DNA of 64,000 bases from Utricularia gibba (taxonomy: Eukaryota > Streptophyta > Magnoliopsida > Lamiales > Lentibulariaceae): assembly GCA_002189035.1 (NCBI GenBank), contig CM007990.1:1302001-1366000 (forward strand), given 5' to 3'. A program made the translations under genes and the position numbers. Below are positions 26,204-37,213 of the stretch, one piece after another. Under the pieces are notes generated by a model that saw nothing but the letters and a program-made list of their open reading frames with translations, was not told where the DNA came from and searched no databases. Every line of letters begins with the position of its first letter. Within the stretch, counting starts at the first letter, position 1.

Positions 26204-26749
26204 CCCGCGCTTGCTCTTTCTTTCTTTCTTTCTTTCCTTTTTGTTTTTCTCCCACTCAAGCCTCAAAATAGAAACCCTGGCAAATGTATCACAGAGTTTC
26301 ACCTGAACCAGATGGAGAAAGAAAGGAGTTAGAACACAAGAATATACATATGAAGAACTTATCTCCTTACAGCCTCATGCCAACAAATACAATACATACA
26401 CATTTGTTGGAATGGGGTAAGTGTTTAAAAAGGAGATAGGTTTGAAGGTGAATGATGAAGTTTAACATGATGTCTGTGACACTTATGGAAAGCAGGGAGG
26501 GGAAAAGTGGCAGCGGGTCGGGTTATTACTGTTGACAGCATTTCAATGGAGGGGGGTGCGGTGTCGACCGGGGATTGGTCCAGTTTTTCTGGGTCGGTGT
26601 TTGTCTGATGGATCATGGGTTTGTATGGGTTTCTTGAAATGAGGTTAGTATTCGTACCATTGTTGGCAGCATGAAATGCGGTACGAGGGAGGCTCCACTG
26701 TAATAAGAGAATCTCTGTTAACCACCAGGGTGGAGTTAGTTTATAAGGC

Positions 26750-26755
26750 AGTTAC
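26750..26755 (-). promoter_or_regulatory. Candidate TATA box of AP1
   Basis: TATAAA on the minus strand lies about 550 bases before the AP1 start codon. A CCATTGT word near 26656 fits the core of the LEAFY site (CCANTG followed by T or G). Both are short and may be chance matches. Confidence 0.3.
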
Positions 26756-26765
26756 CTCCTCACAG

Positions 26766-26768
<3 letters not shown>

Positions 26769-26799
<31 letters not shown>
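26769..26799. repeat. (TA)n microsatellite
   Basis: About fifteen uninterrupted TA units directly upstream of the AP1 promoter region. Confidence 0.95.
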
Positions 26800-26802
<3 letters not shown>

Positions 26803-26859
26803 AAAAAAAACCTAAAATTGATCTTTGACATGTATAAAATTTGTGTTATTTCTTATTAG

Positions 26860-27010
26860 AACAAACAATCACAAATAGAAAAATTAAAATGAAATAATCA
26901 AATATATAAATTTTATATCATTATAATTTTTTAAAATCTAATTTTTTAATATGATTTAAATTTATTATATACTTGAATTTTACACATACTTGTTCAAATG
27001 ATTGGATCTT
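26860..27010 (+). repeat. Dispersed repeat family, copy 1
   Basis: It shares ordered words with the copies at 27225-27345, 31020-31185 (inverted) and 32098-32250: ACAATC, AAATGAAATAATCAAATATA, TTTTTTAATATGATT, then TATACTTGAATTTTACACAT. It has the look of a short non-autonomous element or its remnant; its ends are not defined. Confidence 0.6.
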
Positions 27011-27224
27011 TAATTTTAATACGATATCATAATGTTTGACTTAATATTGGGTGGTTATGATGAGTTTTTTTACATCTAAGTTTCGATTAGAAAAACAAAT
27101 AAAAAAGATATATTGGGTTTAGATGATAAAAAAAATAGATTAATTTACGATTAAAATATTATTTTCAATATAAAAACGAGTTTTGACTGAATCCAAAACT
27201 AATTTCACTTGAGATGTATATTAT

Positions 27225-27345
27225 TATAAACAATCTTATATTGAAAAATTAAAATGTAATAATCACTAGTAATCGATTAAGTCTTATTTTTTTAATGTAA
27301 TTTACATATACTATACACTTAAATTCACACGTGTTGCTAGACACA
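27225..27345 (+). repeat. Dispersed repeat family, copy 2
   Basis: It carries CAATCTTATATTGAAAAATT, AAAATGTAATAATCA, TTTTTTTAATGTAATTTACA and ACTTAAATTCACACGTGTTG in the same order as copy 1. The copy is shorter and diverged. Confidence 0.55.
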
Positions 27346-30300
27346 TTAGGTCCTAAATTTCAACAATTTTAATCAAATGATTCTGTACTTTTATATTATT
27401 CAAAATATGTCTAAACATGGTTTTAATGGTTTTCTTGATCGTATATAATATTTAGATACAAATAGACTTCTTATTTCAACACGAAAAAAATGTTTATTTT
27501 CAAAGGCCCGGGGCATCCTACCGACGAGGCCTGGTCGATATTGTTGTGGTGTCAACATAAATCCACGACCGAAACTGCACCATGAGCCGGACAATAAATG
27601 CACGTATACATAACATATACTCGGACAATTTTCAATGTACGAGATTCCTCCTAGCTCCAGATTTCGCACGTGAGGCAACAACCCAAGAAGCCCTTCTCAT
27701 GCGAACACAACTAGAACTAGTGGCCACCCACGTAACCCTCCAACGTGTTTAAAAACTATGCAAATTGCAATAGAGCGCAAAATCGGAAGGAGATCACCAT
27801 TTGATTCTGGAATGTATAGTGTTATAATTCTAAGAAAACACACATTCATATCAATTTCGTGTTTGGTTGATGAGTTTGTACAGATTTAAATGAATATAGA
27901 TTATATTTTATGTGTTTTCTATGAAGGTTTATTAAACTCGTGAAAAAACAAAAATATTAGATGTACTTTATATAAGGAAAAAAATTAAATTCTAACTGGA
28001 AAATGAGTAAAAATATTTCATTTTAACTAAACTCGTATATAATTCTTAATAAGCTAAACCACTTCATTCCTTTGCTTATAACCAAACATAGCCCAAAACT
28101 ATTTATATGTGCGAGAGAGACAGTTGCAAAGGGTTATTTTGGGTCACTATCGTTAAACCAACTTTATATACTATTTAATATATATACACATAAATTAACA
28201 TATAATGTGCTAAACAATATATTTTTGATAAATCAAGTCATTTCAAAAAACTAATATAATTATAAAAATATGAACTTTAATAAAAAAAAAGTTAAATTTA
28301 TAAGATAGCAACACTTAGGACTTTTCCAAGGAATTGAAATAAATATTATATTTTTAGGAAATCAATTTTTTTATGTTTTAAATTTATTAAACTAAAATCA
28401 ATCATTTTTTTTTCTGAAAAAAAGATGGGTAATTTGTTCAATTTTAAAGGATGGGTAGATTTTTAAATTAGGTTGCTTTTCATAATAAACCGTAGTTGTC
28501 ACCATGAACATGAAGTTGTGACAATTTCAATTATTTTACTTTGATTATTTTGTTCTTTATGACGACTGTAGTTATTTTTCATATGAATTTAAACATTGAA
28601 CATGTAATCTTCGTCATCTCAAAAGATGACTTCTTCCATTATATTGTTCTGGAATACCTCAAGAATGGATGTCTAGAACGATTCTTCATGGAATCAACAA
28701 GAGGAGGAACTGGGTGAGATCGATCGGTTCTTCAGACATGGCAATGAAACGGGAGGGTCCATGAAGAGGAGAAGCAATAGGAGTAGGCATGTGGGTGTTA
28801 AAGTGATTTTGGACAAACATGGGACACTAGAAGAGTAATGAGGGTGGGCAGGTACTCCTGTACTAACAAAACATGCTGCGGTACAAACCATGGGGAAAGC
28901 TGCTGCTCTGTCTTTCCTTAATTTGCTCGGAGGAGAAACCTCTTTCTTCTCTAACGTTCGCTTCCGCCACTGCCTTCCACTCTTCTCCATCTTGTCTCTT
29001 TGATTCCATCCCTAGAGATCATGTGCATCTACACCTTAAATAGAGTTGTAATCGGTTCTAATGGTTCCGGTTTGGTTCAGGGATATAACTGTCGGTACGA
29101 TTCTCGTGCCGTAGAATTTCAAGCTAGTTTGAAATATTTGGAATCGATTGTTTGAAATAATCGTTTTTCAGAATCACTCTTAGATACTCTTAACAATCGT
29201 GATAGAATCTTGGAAAATCCTCTAAATAAACAATGTATTTCATAGACATTCATAATAACTAATTTGGATGATTGAAAATTACTTTTTAAAAAAATTATCC
29301 GATTTCAGTTCGGTTCAAGATTTAAAAATCTACTTTCGAACCTAAACTAAAATCAAAGTCAATAGTAAACTACAATTTATGAAGAGACGATTTGAAAAAA
29401 CTGATGACATCTCAAATCATAAAATTGAAGAAAATCGATATTTGTCATAACTTATGAATTACAATAATATCATACAACATTTAAAATAGTAAAAACATAG
29501 ATGTATTTCATATAAATAAAACATTTCATATCCTAATTACAAGTCATCGATCAAACATGTTTCATCTCATTAATATATTCTATTAAGAATTTTTATTTAT
29601 TTATTTTTGTGTGTGTTGGAAAAGAATTCCTTGAAATAAGAACTGGGCTTTACAAAGAAGGGCCTTGGGCCAACCATCCATCCCTATGCCTTAGTCTAGA
29701 AACAATGGACCGCGTGCTGAAAGCCTCACGGGGCCCACTTCCATGTGCGATGAGCGTACATCCCATGTTCCTTGTAACATATCCAGATATCTGACACGTG
29801 TCCCCAGGCTTATGTCAGCAGCCGGGATGGGTGAGTTGAATTTGATTTGAGGTGGAGTCGATCCTCTGCATGTGTTAGATCTCAGATTTGAGCGATGAGT
29901 GTCGGGGAGAGATGACAATTGAGAGTTTTATGTTTAAAATCGATGATGCAAAGGTCCCACCAAAGGAAGTATGATATAACTATTTCGGATTAACTTTACA
30001 TTAATTAAGTGTGAATATATAGTAATAAATTAAATAGAATGATTACGTAAATCCTATACTAAACATTTTCTCGAGCATAACGAAAGATTCTTAATAGGAA
30101 CTCATATTTGATTTGGGGTACTTTCATAATATGCGATGGATCACTTAGGAAGTTTTTAAAATATTTAGAAAAGATAAAATTGATATCCAAAACATACAAT
30201 ATCATACAAAGAAAATATAGATTGTAAAAGGGAAGCATGGGTTGTAATAGATGACTTACTAGAAACCGATTAAATCGATTCAGTTAAAAACATACATCCC

Positions 30301-31019
30301 ATTCCGGCACATCGCAAATTGACGGTGCAGTCTCCACAATTGATCTTGATCCACGACGCTAGAATCACACGCCGACCATTTTCTTCTCCGATCCACACTT
30401 TCTGAATATGGTTTTCAAAAGCTCCAATCCAATTTGCACGGTGGATGAAGGCACACAGAGGAGCGCCATTCTGGAAAACGGACACCCAGGAGATGATACG
30501 AGGAAGGTAAGAAAGCCAAGTAGATAATCAATTCACTCCTCATAACAAATCGGTTGAACGTGATGGTGAATAGTAGTAGGGGGGTGGGGGAAGGGTTTGA
30601 GAAACCCCATGTGATTGATGGGTGGACGTCTTTAATTCTCATAATACATAAAAATATGTTTGGTACATAGATAAATTATAATTGAGATAAAATGATATAT
30701 ATAAAAAAGGTTATATGATAATATAATTTTATCTAAATCTTTTCATTCTCATTATTTTATTCTATATTCATGATATAAATTATTCGAATATTATGTTTTC
30801 ATTTTCACATTTAATTATCCTTTTTTATACTTTACATCAAACACAATCTATGTTTACCCTCATCCTAAATGCAAAGGTGGAATGCTGAAAGCAAGTGTAA
30901 GTGGTGGCATGTGGCCTGAGTTCATGTTGAGATAAGGATTCGAAAAAGGGGTGATATAACCCCCTCAAAAGTGGACACCATGCCCTACCCTACCCCTCCA
31001 AAAGGAAAATGATGAGAAT

Positions 31020-31185
31020 TTGAAATTTAATATTCGATTGATTACATGAGTACATAAAACTTAAATATATAAGAAATATGAATCATATTAAAAAAGATTA
31101 GTTATAATTGATTCTTAATTATTTTTTAATTTTTTATATATTTAATTATTTCATTTTCATTTTACAATGTGAAATTGTTTATTCA
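31020..31185 (-). repeat. Dispersed repeat family, copy 3 (inverted)
   Basis: Read on the minus strand it gives AATAAACAATTTCACATTG, AAATGAAATAATTAAATATA, TTTTTTAATATGATTCATAT and TATTTAAGTTTTATGTACTC, parallel to copy 1 with about the same spacing. Confidence 0.6.
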
Positions 31186-31560
31186 AATACAGTATAGGAG
31201 AAATATGAGTGAGGATAGGATATGGGTGTGGTGAAAGCGGTCATGTGTGTGACAACATGGGTGGTGGCCCGGGTGTCCGGTAAAGGAGTCTCCATGGGGA
31301 ACAAGGTGATAAGGCTCCGGTGCGGTTTTAGCGGCTGAGATTTCTGGGAATCCGGGATGCATCCAATCCGGTCTCCAGAATCCCAGCTGGCGCGCACGTG
31401 ATGCCCCACGGGAGTGTTCGCTGGCCTGTCCTGTCCTGTCACCACCACCACCACCACCACCCTGCTTTCATTCGATGCTGATGAGATGAGGCCGGCCGGC
31501 CGGCCGGCTGCATAGGGACTGTTGTTGAAATCTCACACCTCTGGGTGTATGGAACCAACA

Positions 31561-31616
31561 ACTGTAAGGCCCCCCATCTACAATGCTGACACCAACTTGT
31601 GCGAATCCCACATCAT
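31561..31616 (+). repeat. Direct repeat, left copy
   Basis: ACTGTAAGGCCCCCCATCTA followed by CAATGCTGACACCAACTTG and GAATCCCACATCAT. The right copy is at 31917-31970, about 356 bases away, with few differences. The words TGTAAGGCCCC and AATCCCACATC recall LTR-type element borders, but no element was delimited. Confidence 0.75.
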
Positions 31617-31916
31617 TTATGAACATACTAGAAGAAAACATTAAACAAAATATCGTATGTACAATGTTTTTTTTTTTTTGAAACATCGAGAAAGATACTT
31701 GATAAAAACTCCAAATTTAAACGTATTTAATCAAAAGTAATGAAAGATACGTAATACAAAATTATGAAAATTGGACATTGAAAATGATCAATATCATACA
31801 AAAGAACATGAATTGTGATATCAACACTCGTGAAGTCATTATAATATATAAGGTACTTTGAAGATACCAAATAAATCAAGAATAGATATGTATAAATTAT
31901 GAAGATAACAAATAGA

Positions 31917-31970
31917 CTGTAAGGCCCCATCTACAATGGTGACACCAACTTACGTGAATCCTACATCATG
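31917..31970 (+). repeat. Direct repeat, right copy
   Basis: ACTGTAAGGCCCCATCTACA followed by ATGGTGACACCAACTTACG and GAATCCTACATCAT. It is followed downstream by copy 4 of the dispersed family at 32098, so the two repeats may belong to one element. Confidence 0.75.
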
Positions 31971-32097
31971 ATGGCCTAGAGTAAAAAATTAAATAAAATA
32001 ATTATATAAGTTTTATAATAGAGATTTTTCCATACACAATAGAAGATTATTGATGAAAACACTTATAAACCAAGTTAGAATTATCTATCTATTAGAT

Positions 32098-32250
32098 TAT
32101 ACAATCTCACATTAGAATATGAAATTAAAAACAGTCAGTATATAAGAAATTTTAAATTACAAATAATCAATTATATCTAAATTTTTCTAATATAATTCAT
32201 ATTTTTTATATATTCAGGTTTCACGTGTGTGATTGCCTAACTCATGAGAT
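32098..32250 (+). repeat. Dispersed repeat family, copy 4
   Basis: It contains ACAATCTCACATTAGAATAT, GAAATTAAAAACAGTCA, TTTTTCTAATATAATTCATA and TTCAGGTTTCACGTGTGTGA in family order. This and copy 3 are the most alike around the TAATATGATTCATAT word. Confidence 0.6.
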
Positions 32251-32299
32251 CCTGAATTTCAATACTATCAAATACAATCTTAGTATTTGCTTATAAGAT

Positions 32300-32385
32300 T
32301 AAGATAAAAAGGATTTAATTTGTTTGAGTTTAAATATAAATAATATAGTGGGATTATTTTTTATATGATGTTTAGTAAATAGGTA
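32300..32385 (+). repeat. Second dispersed repeat, copy near 32.3 kb
   Basis: It shares GATAAAAAGGATTTAATTTG, TTTGAGTTTAAATA, GTGGGATTA and TGTTTAGTAA with the stretch at 57115-57210, in the same order and with similar spacing. Confidence 0.6.
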
Positions 32386-33883
32386 AAAACATTGAGAATT
32401 AAAAAAAAAGAAGGGAAAGTAGGTTTTAAGAAATTATTTTGCATGGGATTAAGGTTATGTTTTGAAATTTCAGAAAATGAGAAATAAAATGAATTAATAT
32501 CCTGCAATTTAAAAAAAATATTGAAAATACCAAAAGGCCTTATATTAAAAAATAAGAAATTAAATTATAATAATATATACATGATGCTTTTATCTATTTT
32601 GTATATAAAAATAATAAATAAAGTATACCAACGCATCAACTTTAGCTTTAATAATAAAGAAGAAAAAAATAAATATTATTGAAAAGAATTTTTTAAAATA
32701 AAAATTACCAAAATGGCTCATTTTATGTTGAATTATTATTTTAAAGAATGACGATTTACTTTCTTATTTTAAAAACAAGATTATTTTTTTAATCAATGAG
32801 AAATATCAATATAATCCAACAGTATTAATTTATTACTTTGAGAATAATAATAATCCTAAACAAAATCATTTCAATCCTGAATTTATTCAAGCCTATGAAA
32901 TAATTGTCAAATAATTTAGAACTTTTATATTAAATATATTATATTAATTCCAACTATTAAATACAAGGTATTATTTAATGCGGATCAATGAGGACGAGCC
33001 AAGTTGACCCAATTGGCGGTCAGTGGGCAGTGGGCACGCCAACGGGAGAACATGGTCTGACCGGGTCTCCAAGAGTCGCCTGGGCCCAAAAGTGGGCCCC
33101 CTTTTAAACACTCATTATCTGGATTTGGTTGATGCGGATGCTTTAACTATTAAGACACTAATTAATGAAAACGACCACCGAATGTACGCTGTCGCGACAC
33201 GTGGACAGATGTCGATTTGAACATTGCCCACGTCGGCCCTTATTTTAATTGTTTGTGGGCCCCCTTGTTTATTTATTTATTTTTTTCCAGGGGACGTTGA
33301 ATTTGGTAAGCTCTGGCGAAACTTGGTGCGGGTTCAATCAATCTGATGCCTGTTTTATATAGTTCTGTTGCCATGCCCATTTTCTTGATTTATCCTAATT
33401 TGGAAAATATTTATACGATTTTCATTTCTTTTTTATTTTATTTTCAACCATCCCAATTAATTAATATTACCTGTATACCTGTGTTTGAATACTTTATTTT
33501 TAGATAAACAAAACTATGTTTTGATTCTTTATTTAAACATTCATCTGTGGATAACTTTGATAGACTAGTTTAATAATATACGAATATGTAAAAGTATTTC
33601 AAAACTTCCTTTCTAGGTAGGTTTCGTTAAACAACTCAATTTATAAAGTATTTATTTTAAATATATATTACAAAATTTATGTATCAAATAAATTTAAATT
33701 TTTATATAATAGATGTTTATTTAAATAAAAATGACTTAAATACATTATTAATTATAGAATGCGTAAGTTTTAGAAATAATGTGCGTATTAAAAAAACATT
33801 ATACTAAATTAATGTGAATTTGGGGTCATAAACATATGGAATAACGCGTATGTAGTTTTTAAATAGTTAATATAAGGAGGGTC

Positions 33884-33890
33884 TATAAAA
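33884..33890 (+). promoter_or_regulatory. TATA box of the BIG GRAIN-like gene
   Basis: TATAAAA stands 88 bases before the start codon at 33978, a standard distance allowing a leader of about 60 bases. Confidence 0.65.
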
Positions 33891-33977
33891 ATGGGCATCC
33901 TGATCCTGGAGATCTCACTTTAGGATTTAGAGCAATCTCCTTTCGTCTTTAGATCTCTTACCGACGGTGCGAGTTCA

Positions 33978-35068
33978 ATGTCCGATAGGGCGCCGTACGA
34001 GAATCTACTCCGCCGCCGGGATTTCTCCGACGAGCTGGAAGTATTCGATGCTGCCCAGTACTTTCACGCAGCCGACGACTTCTACGACGAACAGCCTGTG
34101 TATACTCCATCTTTTGCACACGCGTACGGCGCCGCTAAATCACCGGCCAAAGGCAGTTTCCCGTTGGAGTACGGCGTTAAACAGAAGATGGAGAACAAGA
34201 AACACAGGCCAACGGCTCCGAGCTCGCCCGCCGGAAAACTCACCAACTTCTTGAACTCCCTGTTCGTCCAAACGCGGACGAAGAAGAAGACTCGGAAACC
34301 CTGTGAGAATTTTCCCGACCAACTTTCTGGTAGCCAGAGGATGAGAAGAAGCAGCAGCAGCGTCATGAATTTTGAGAACACGACCAGGAAGAACACATGT
34401 TCCGCCTCTGAAATCCAATTTCCAGCCACCAAAACGCACCAGGAATGCAGGTTGGAACTCCACAGTCACTTCTCATTAAAAAATTATTAACTTCTCTCCC
34501 TGCAAAATACAAAATACCTGCACCATGTCCTACTAAAGTCATTCTTGGAACATCATCAGCTTTTATATGTAAGTATTAAAGTATTTCCAAACATTGCTTT
34601 ATGGGAACATTTTCGATCTAAACTGTACTTGTTTGAGAATAATCAGTGTTTTTTTTCCCTTCTAATCAGTAGTGCAATCATTAGTTAGCAAAGCATATTG
34701 ATCCCACTCCCTAAAGTTAATAAATGGTGCTTTGTCGATCAGACTGCTTTAAATCTTTTCAAAACGCTGGTAATGACAGGTATTTGGTGGAAAAGTATCG
34801 GAGTTCGAAGGTAAGCTGTCTGAATCAGTTTCCCGGCGAGAAGCAATGGACTGACAATCCATGGGTCGACCGGAGCTCCGTCTTCAGACCGAGAACACCG
34901 GACGCAAAGTGCCATGGCAAGAGCTTCAAGCTACGGGATTCGAAAACCAGAAGCGATGATTATGATGAAGCTGCCAGCGATTCAAGTGAAGATCTCTTCG
35001 ACTTGCCAAAGCATCATCTAATGGCTGCTGCCGCTGGTCTCCCTCTATACAAAGCGAATATGATTTAA
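33978..35068 (+). CDS. BIG GRAIN 1-like protein
   Basis: Two exons, 33978-34450 and 34780-35068, join TGCAG|GTTGG to GACAG|GTATT in frame: 762 bases, 253 residues. The protein is basic and low-complexity. Family-like features are FSDELEVFDAAQYFH near the N-terminus, SPAGKLTNFLNSLF in the middle, and the acidic C-terminal motif SDSSEDLFDLP followed by a GLPLY box. These fit plant BIG GRAIN 1-like proteins, membrane-associated positive regulators of auxin response. Arabidopsis At1g69160, close to AP1 (At1g69120), is of this group as I remember it, so position supports the call. The family is defined by short motifs only. Confidence 0.75.
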
Positions 35069-36998
35069 ATTTGGGGATTGTAAGGTTACAATTATTGTGT
35101 TAGTCAAGCTGTCCATCTTTGAGTTTAGTTCACATATGTCTTACCTAACACCTAAATCCTAATACGGTGTCGTATTTTATACCCTACACCCGAAAATATA
35201 AAACCCTAAATCTCCAATTGTGAAACCCTAAACAATATGGTAAGGTTCCTAATCACAATTCCTAAACTCCATAGTTCCCCTCTTGTTGATTCCAAGGAAG
35301 ATAAAGTTATTTTATGTCGTGTTTGAGAGACTTATTTATGATTTTCATACACATGTATTTTAAAAAACTATATTAAGCGTGTTTTTCAAAGCGAGTTAAT
35401 CAAATGAAGATTTATATGTTATATTTTGAATTATAATCCCTTAATATTTATTTATTTAAATTATATTATCAAATGCACCTAAGGTATTTATGAACAAACA
35501 TCAATGGACCCCATAGTTAGAAAAACTTTGAGGTGCAAAGATGCATAATATAAAAATTCGAGAAAACATAAATGGCTGTAAAAATGAATTAACAAAAGTT
35601 AGAATTTGTTTGGTAGGACATGATTATTATTTTTTATTAAATAACATATATTTATCATTTTTTTGGTAGTAAATGATACTTACTACCTTGAGATTAGTCA
35701 ATGATAATGGCATTTAAACACAAACTTTGTATTGAATGGGTTTAACAACTACAATGATGTGAAAAGACAATGTTATCCTTCTTATTGTAATAAAGTATTA
35801 TCCCTAACTATTAATTTTAATTTCTCTTTCTTTTCAATTACTTTATTATATATCTCAAAGGGGCATTTGATAAATATTTAAACATGGGTGTCTTGTATAT
35901 AACATGTATTCAATAAGAGTGTTTTGCAATTCAATTGCAAGAAATTTGCAAAACACTTATAATAAGGTTTGTAAAAACGCACATTCTTGATGAGTTTGAT
36001 AAATAATGGGAAATTATTTTTTATATTTATTTTCATTTTCTTTCTCAAATTTTGCAAATTAAATATTAGTGAAAATGAAGTATGTAATTGATGTATAATC
36101 TTAATTATTATAACCATTAATGCTAAACGTATATACCAAAATAAAATCATTTTACACACAAATCGTAAAATATATGTATCAAACAAATGTTATATTTTAA
36201 TCACATGATACGTGTCTATCAAAACATATTAATAATTAAACTATAGGGCACTCAATATTTTATTAAAATTCTCAAAAATTTTGAGGTTATACTGAAAAAA
36301 TAGTTTTTAAAAAATTGAAATATGATCATTTTGATAATAATTTATATGATATTATATATTTTTAATGGTTTATAAAATGTTATTTAATTTTTTTGATAAT
36401 ATTTTATAAATTTCATTAAAAAGTCTAGAAGCACATGATATAAAAATATTTTTAAAATTAATCATTTTTATACAAATTAATCTCAATTATATCTAATGAT
36501 GAATACTTTAAAATGTCTTATCAAATAAATTATTAGAACTGAAAAACCACTTAAGTTTATTTCTGTCGGGCTTTAGACCGGTATGTTGGGCCGGCCAGTT
36601 CCGTACAAAAAGACCAGGATTCGGGGCTCCATATGCATCTGATTCGGATTCAAGGTCGACAATGAATTCGTACATTACCCACTTTCCGTACGACGTTTGT
36701 CTGAAATTAGGAAAATGGATAGGTTTGATTTAAAATATTGCGTCTTGCCTCAAGTTTGTAAGGCATTTTATGCAGCCCTTAAAAGCTAAAGGCGCCAAGA
36801 AGAGTAGGAATGTGGAATGATCAACGCTTGTGTTGAGATTAAGAAGAAACTTGTGTTTGTTTCCCTTGAGAAAGTGGAGGTTCAGAAAGTGTCTTACGAG
36901 CTGCGGACATGAGGAGCGGAGGGAGAAAAGTCTTCTGATTTCTCACCATTAACGCTGCTACTGTAGTTACAGGTGGGTGCCACCGTGAAAAGTAATGA
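35069..36998. other. AT-rich spacer between BIG GRAIN-like and SOG1 genes
   Basis: It holds the 3' UTR of the upstream gene and, from about 36550, the GC-richer promoter of SOG1. The minus-strand frame at 36839-37159 is antisense to the SOG1 leader and has no family motif. Nothing else was recognised. Confidence 0.45.
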
Positions 36999-37205
36999 TT
37001 GTTTGAGTCTATCGAGGAGAAAAACGACGGCCCAGTTTTGAATTTCAAAAGGGAATTGCAGGATTTTGTTGCTGGAAGCGGAGAGGAAGTGGGGGATGGG
37101 TTTTGGGAGAAATCTATGCTGATGCAGCTATTTCGCGTGAACCCCAATTTCCCGAACAATCTGGACGAGGATTTCCTTGACGCAACTGTCGCCTTAAATG
37201 TCTAG
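36999..37205 (+). other. Candidate upstream ORF in the SOG1 leader (68 codons)
   Basis: An uninterrupted frame starting MFESIEEKNDGP and ending VALNV stops eight bases before the SOG1 start codon. If the transcript begins upstream of 36999 it would act as a long upstream ORF with near-immediate re-initiation. No homology is known to me, and the leader start is unknown. Confidence 0.35.
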
Positions 37206-37213
37206 ACTCCTCT

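Larger units (their letters stand above)
26800..33883. other. 7-kb repeat-rich spacer between AP1 and the BIG GRAIN-like gene
   Basis: AT-rich DNA with a diverged repeat family (listed separately), a GC-richer island at 28680-29010, moderate-GC stretches at 29600-29900 and 30270-30640, a (CAC)n tract at 31440-31462 followed by alternating GGCC at 31489-31508, and another island at 33000-33260. The frames in these islands (longest 98 codons at 28694-28990, minus) show no family motif. The two genes are divergently transcribed, so both promoters face this region. Confidence 0.5.

Noticed and set aside
26204-26302. In-frame extension of the AP1 protein upstream of MGRGK
   Set aside because: MADS proteins of this class start at MGRGK; the extension is Lys/Glu repeat from a simple-sequence leader.
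30270-30642. Overlapping minus-strand frames near 30.4 kb
   Set aside because: No recognisable motif, and the two frames shift against each other without homology to guide a model.
31440-31508. (CAC)n plus GGCC repeats as a functional site
   Set aside because: They are simple-sequence tracts; the Val- and Gly-type frames over them are artefacts.
34082-34469. Two antisense frames over exon 1 of the BIG GRAIN-like gene
   Set aside because: Shadows of the coding strand, hydrophobic by composition only.
36839-37159. 106-codon frame antisense to the SOG1 leader
   Set aside because: No family features, and it overlaps the SOG1 leader in reverse.
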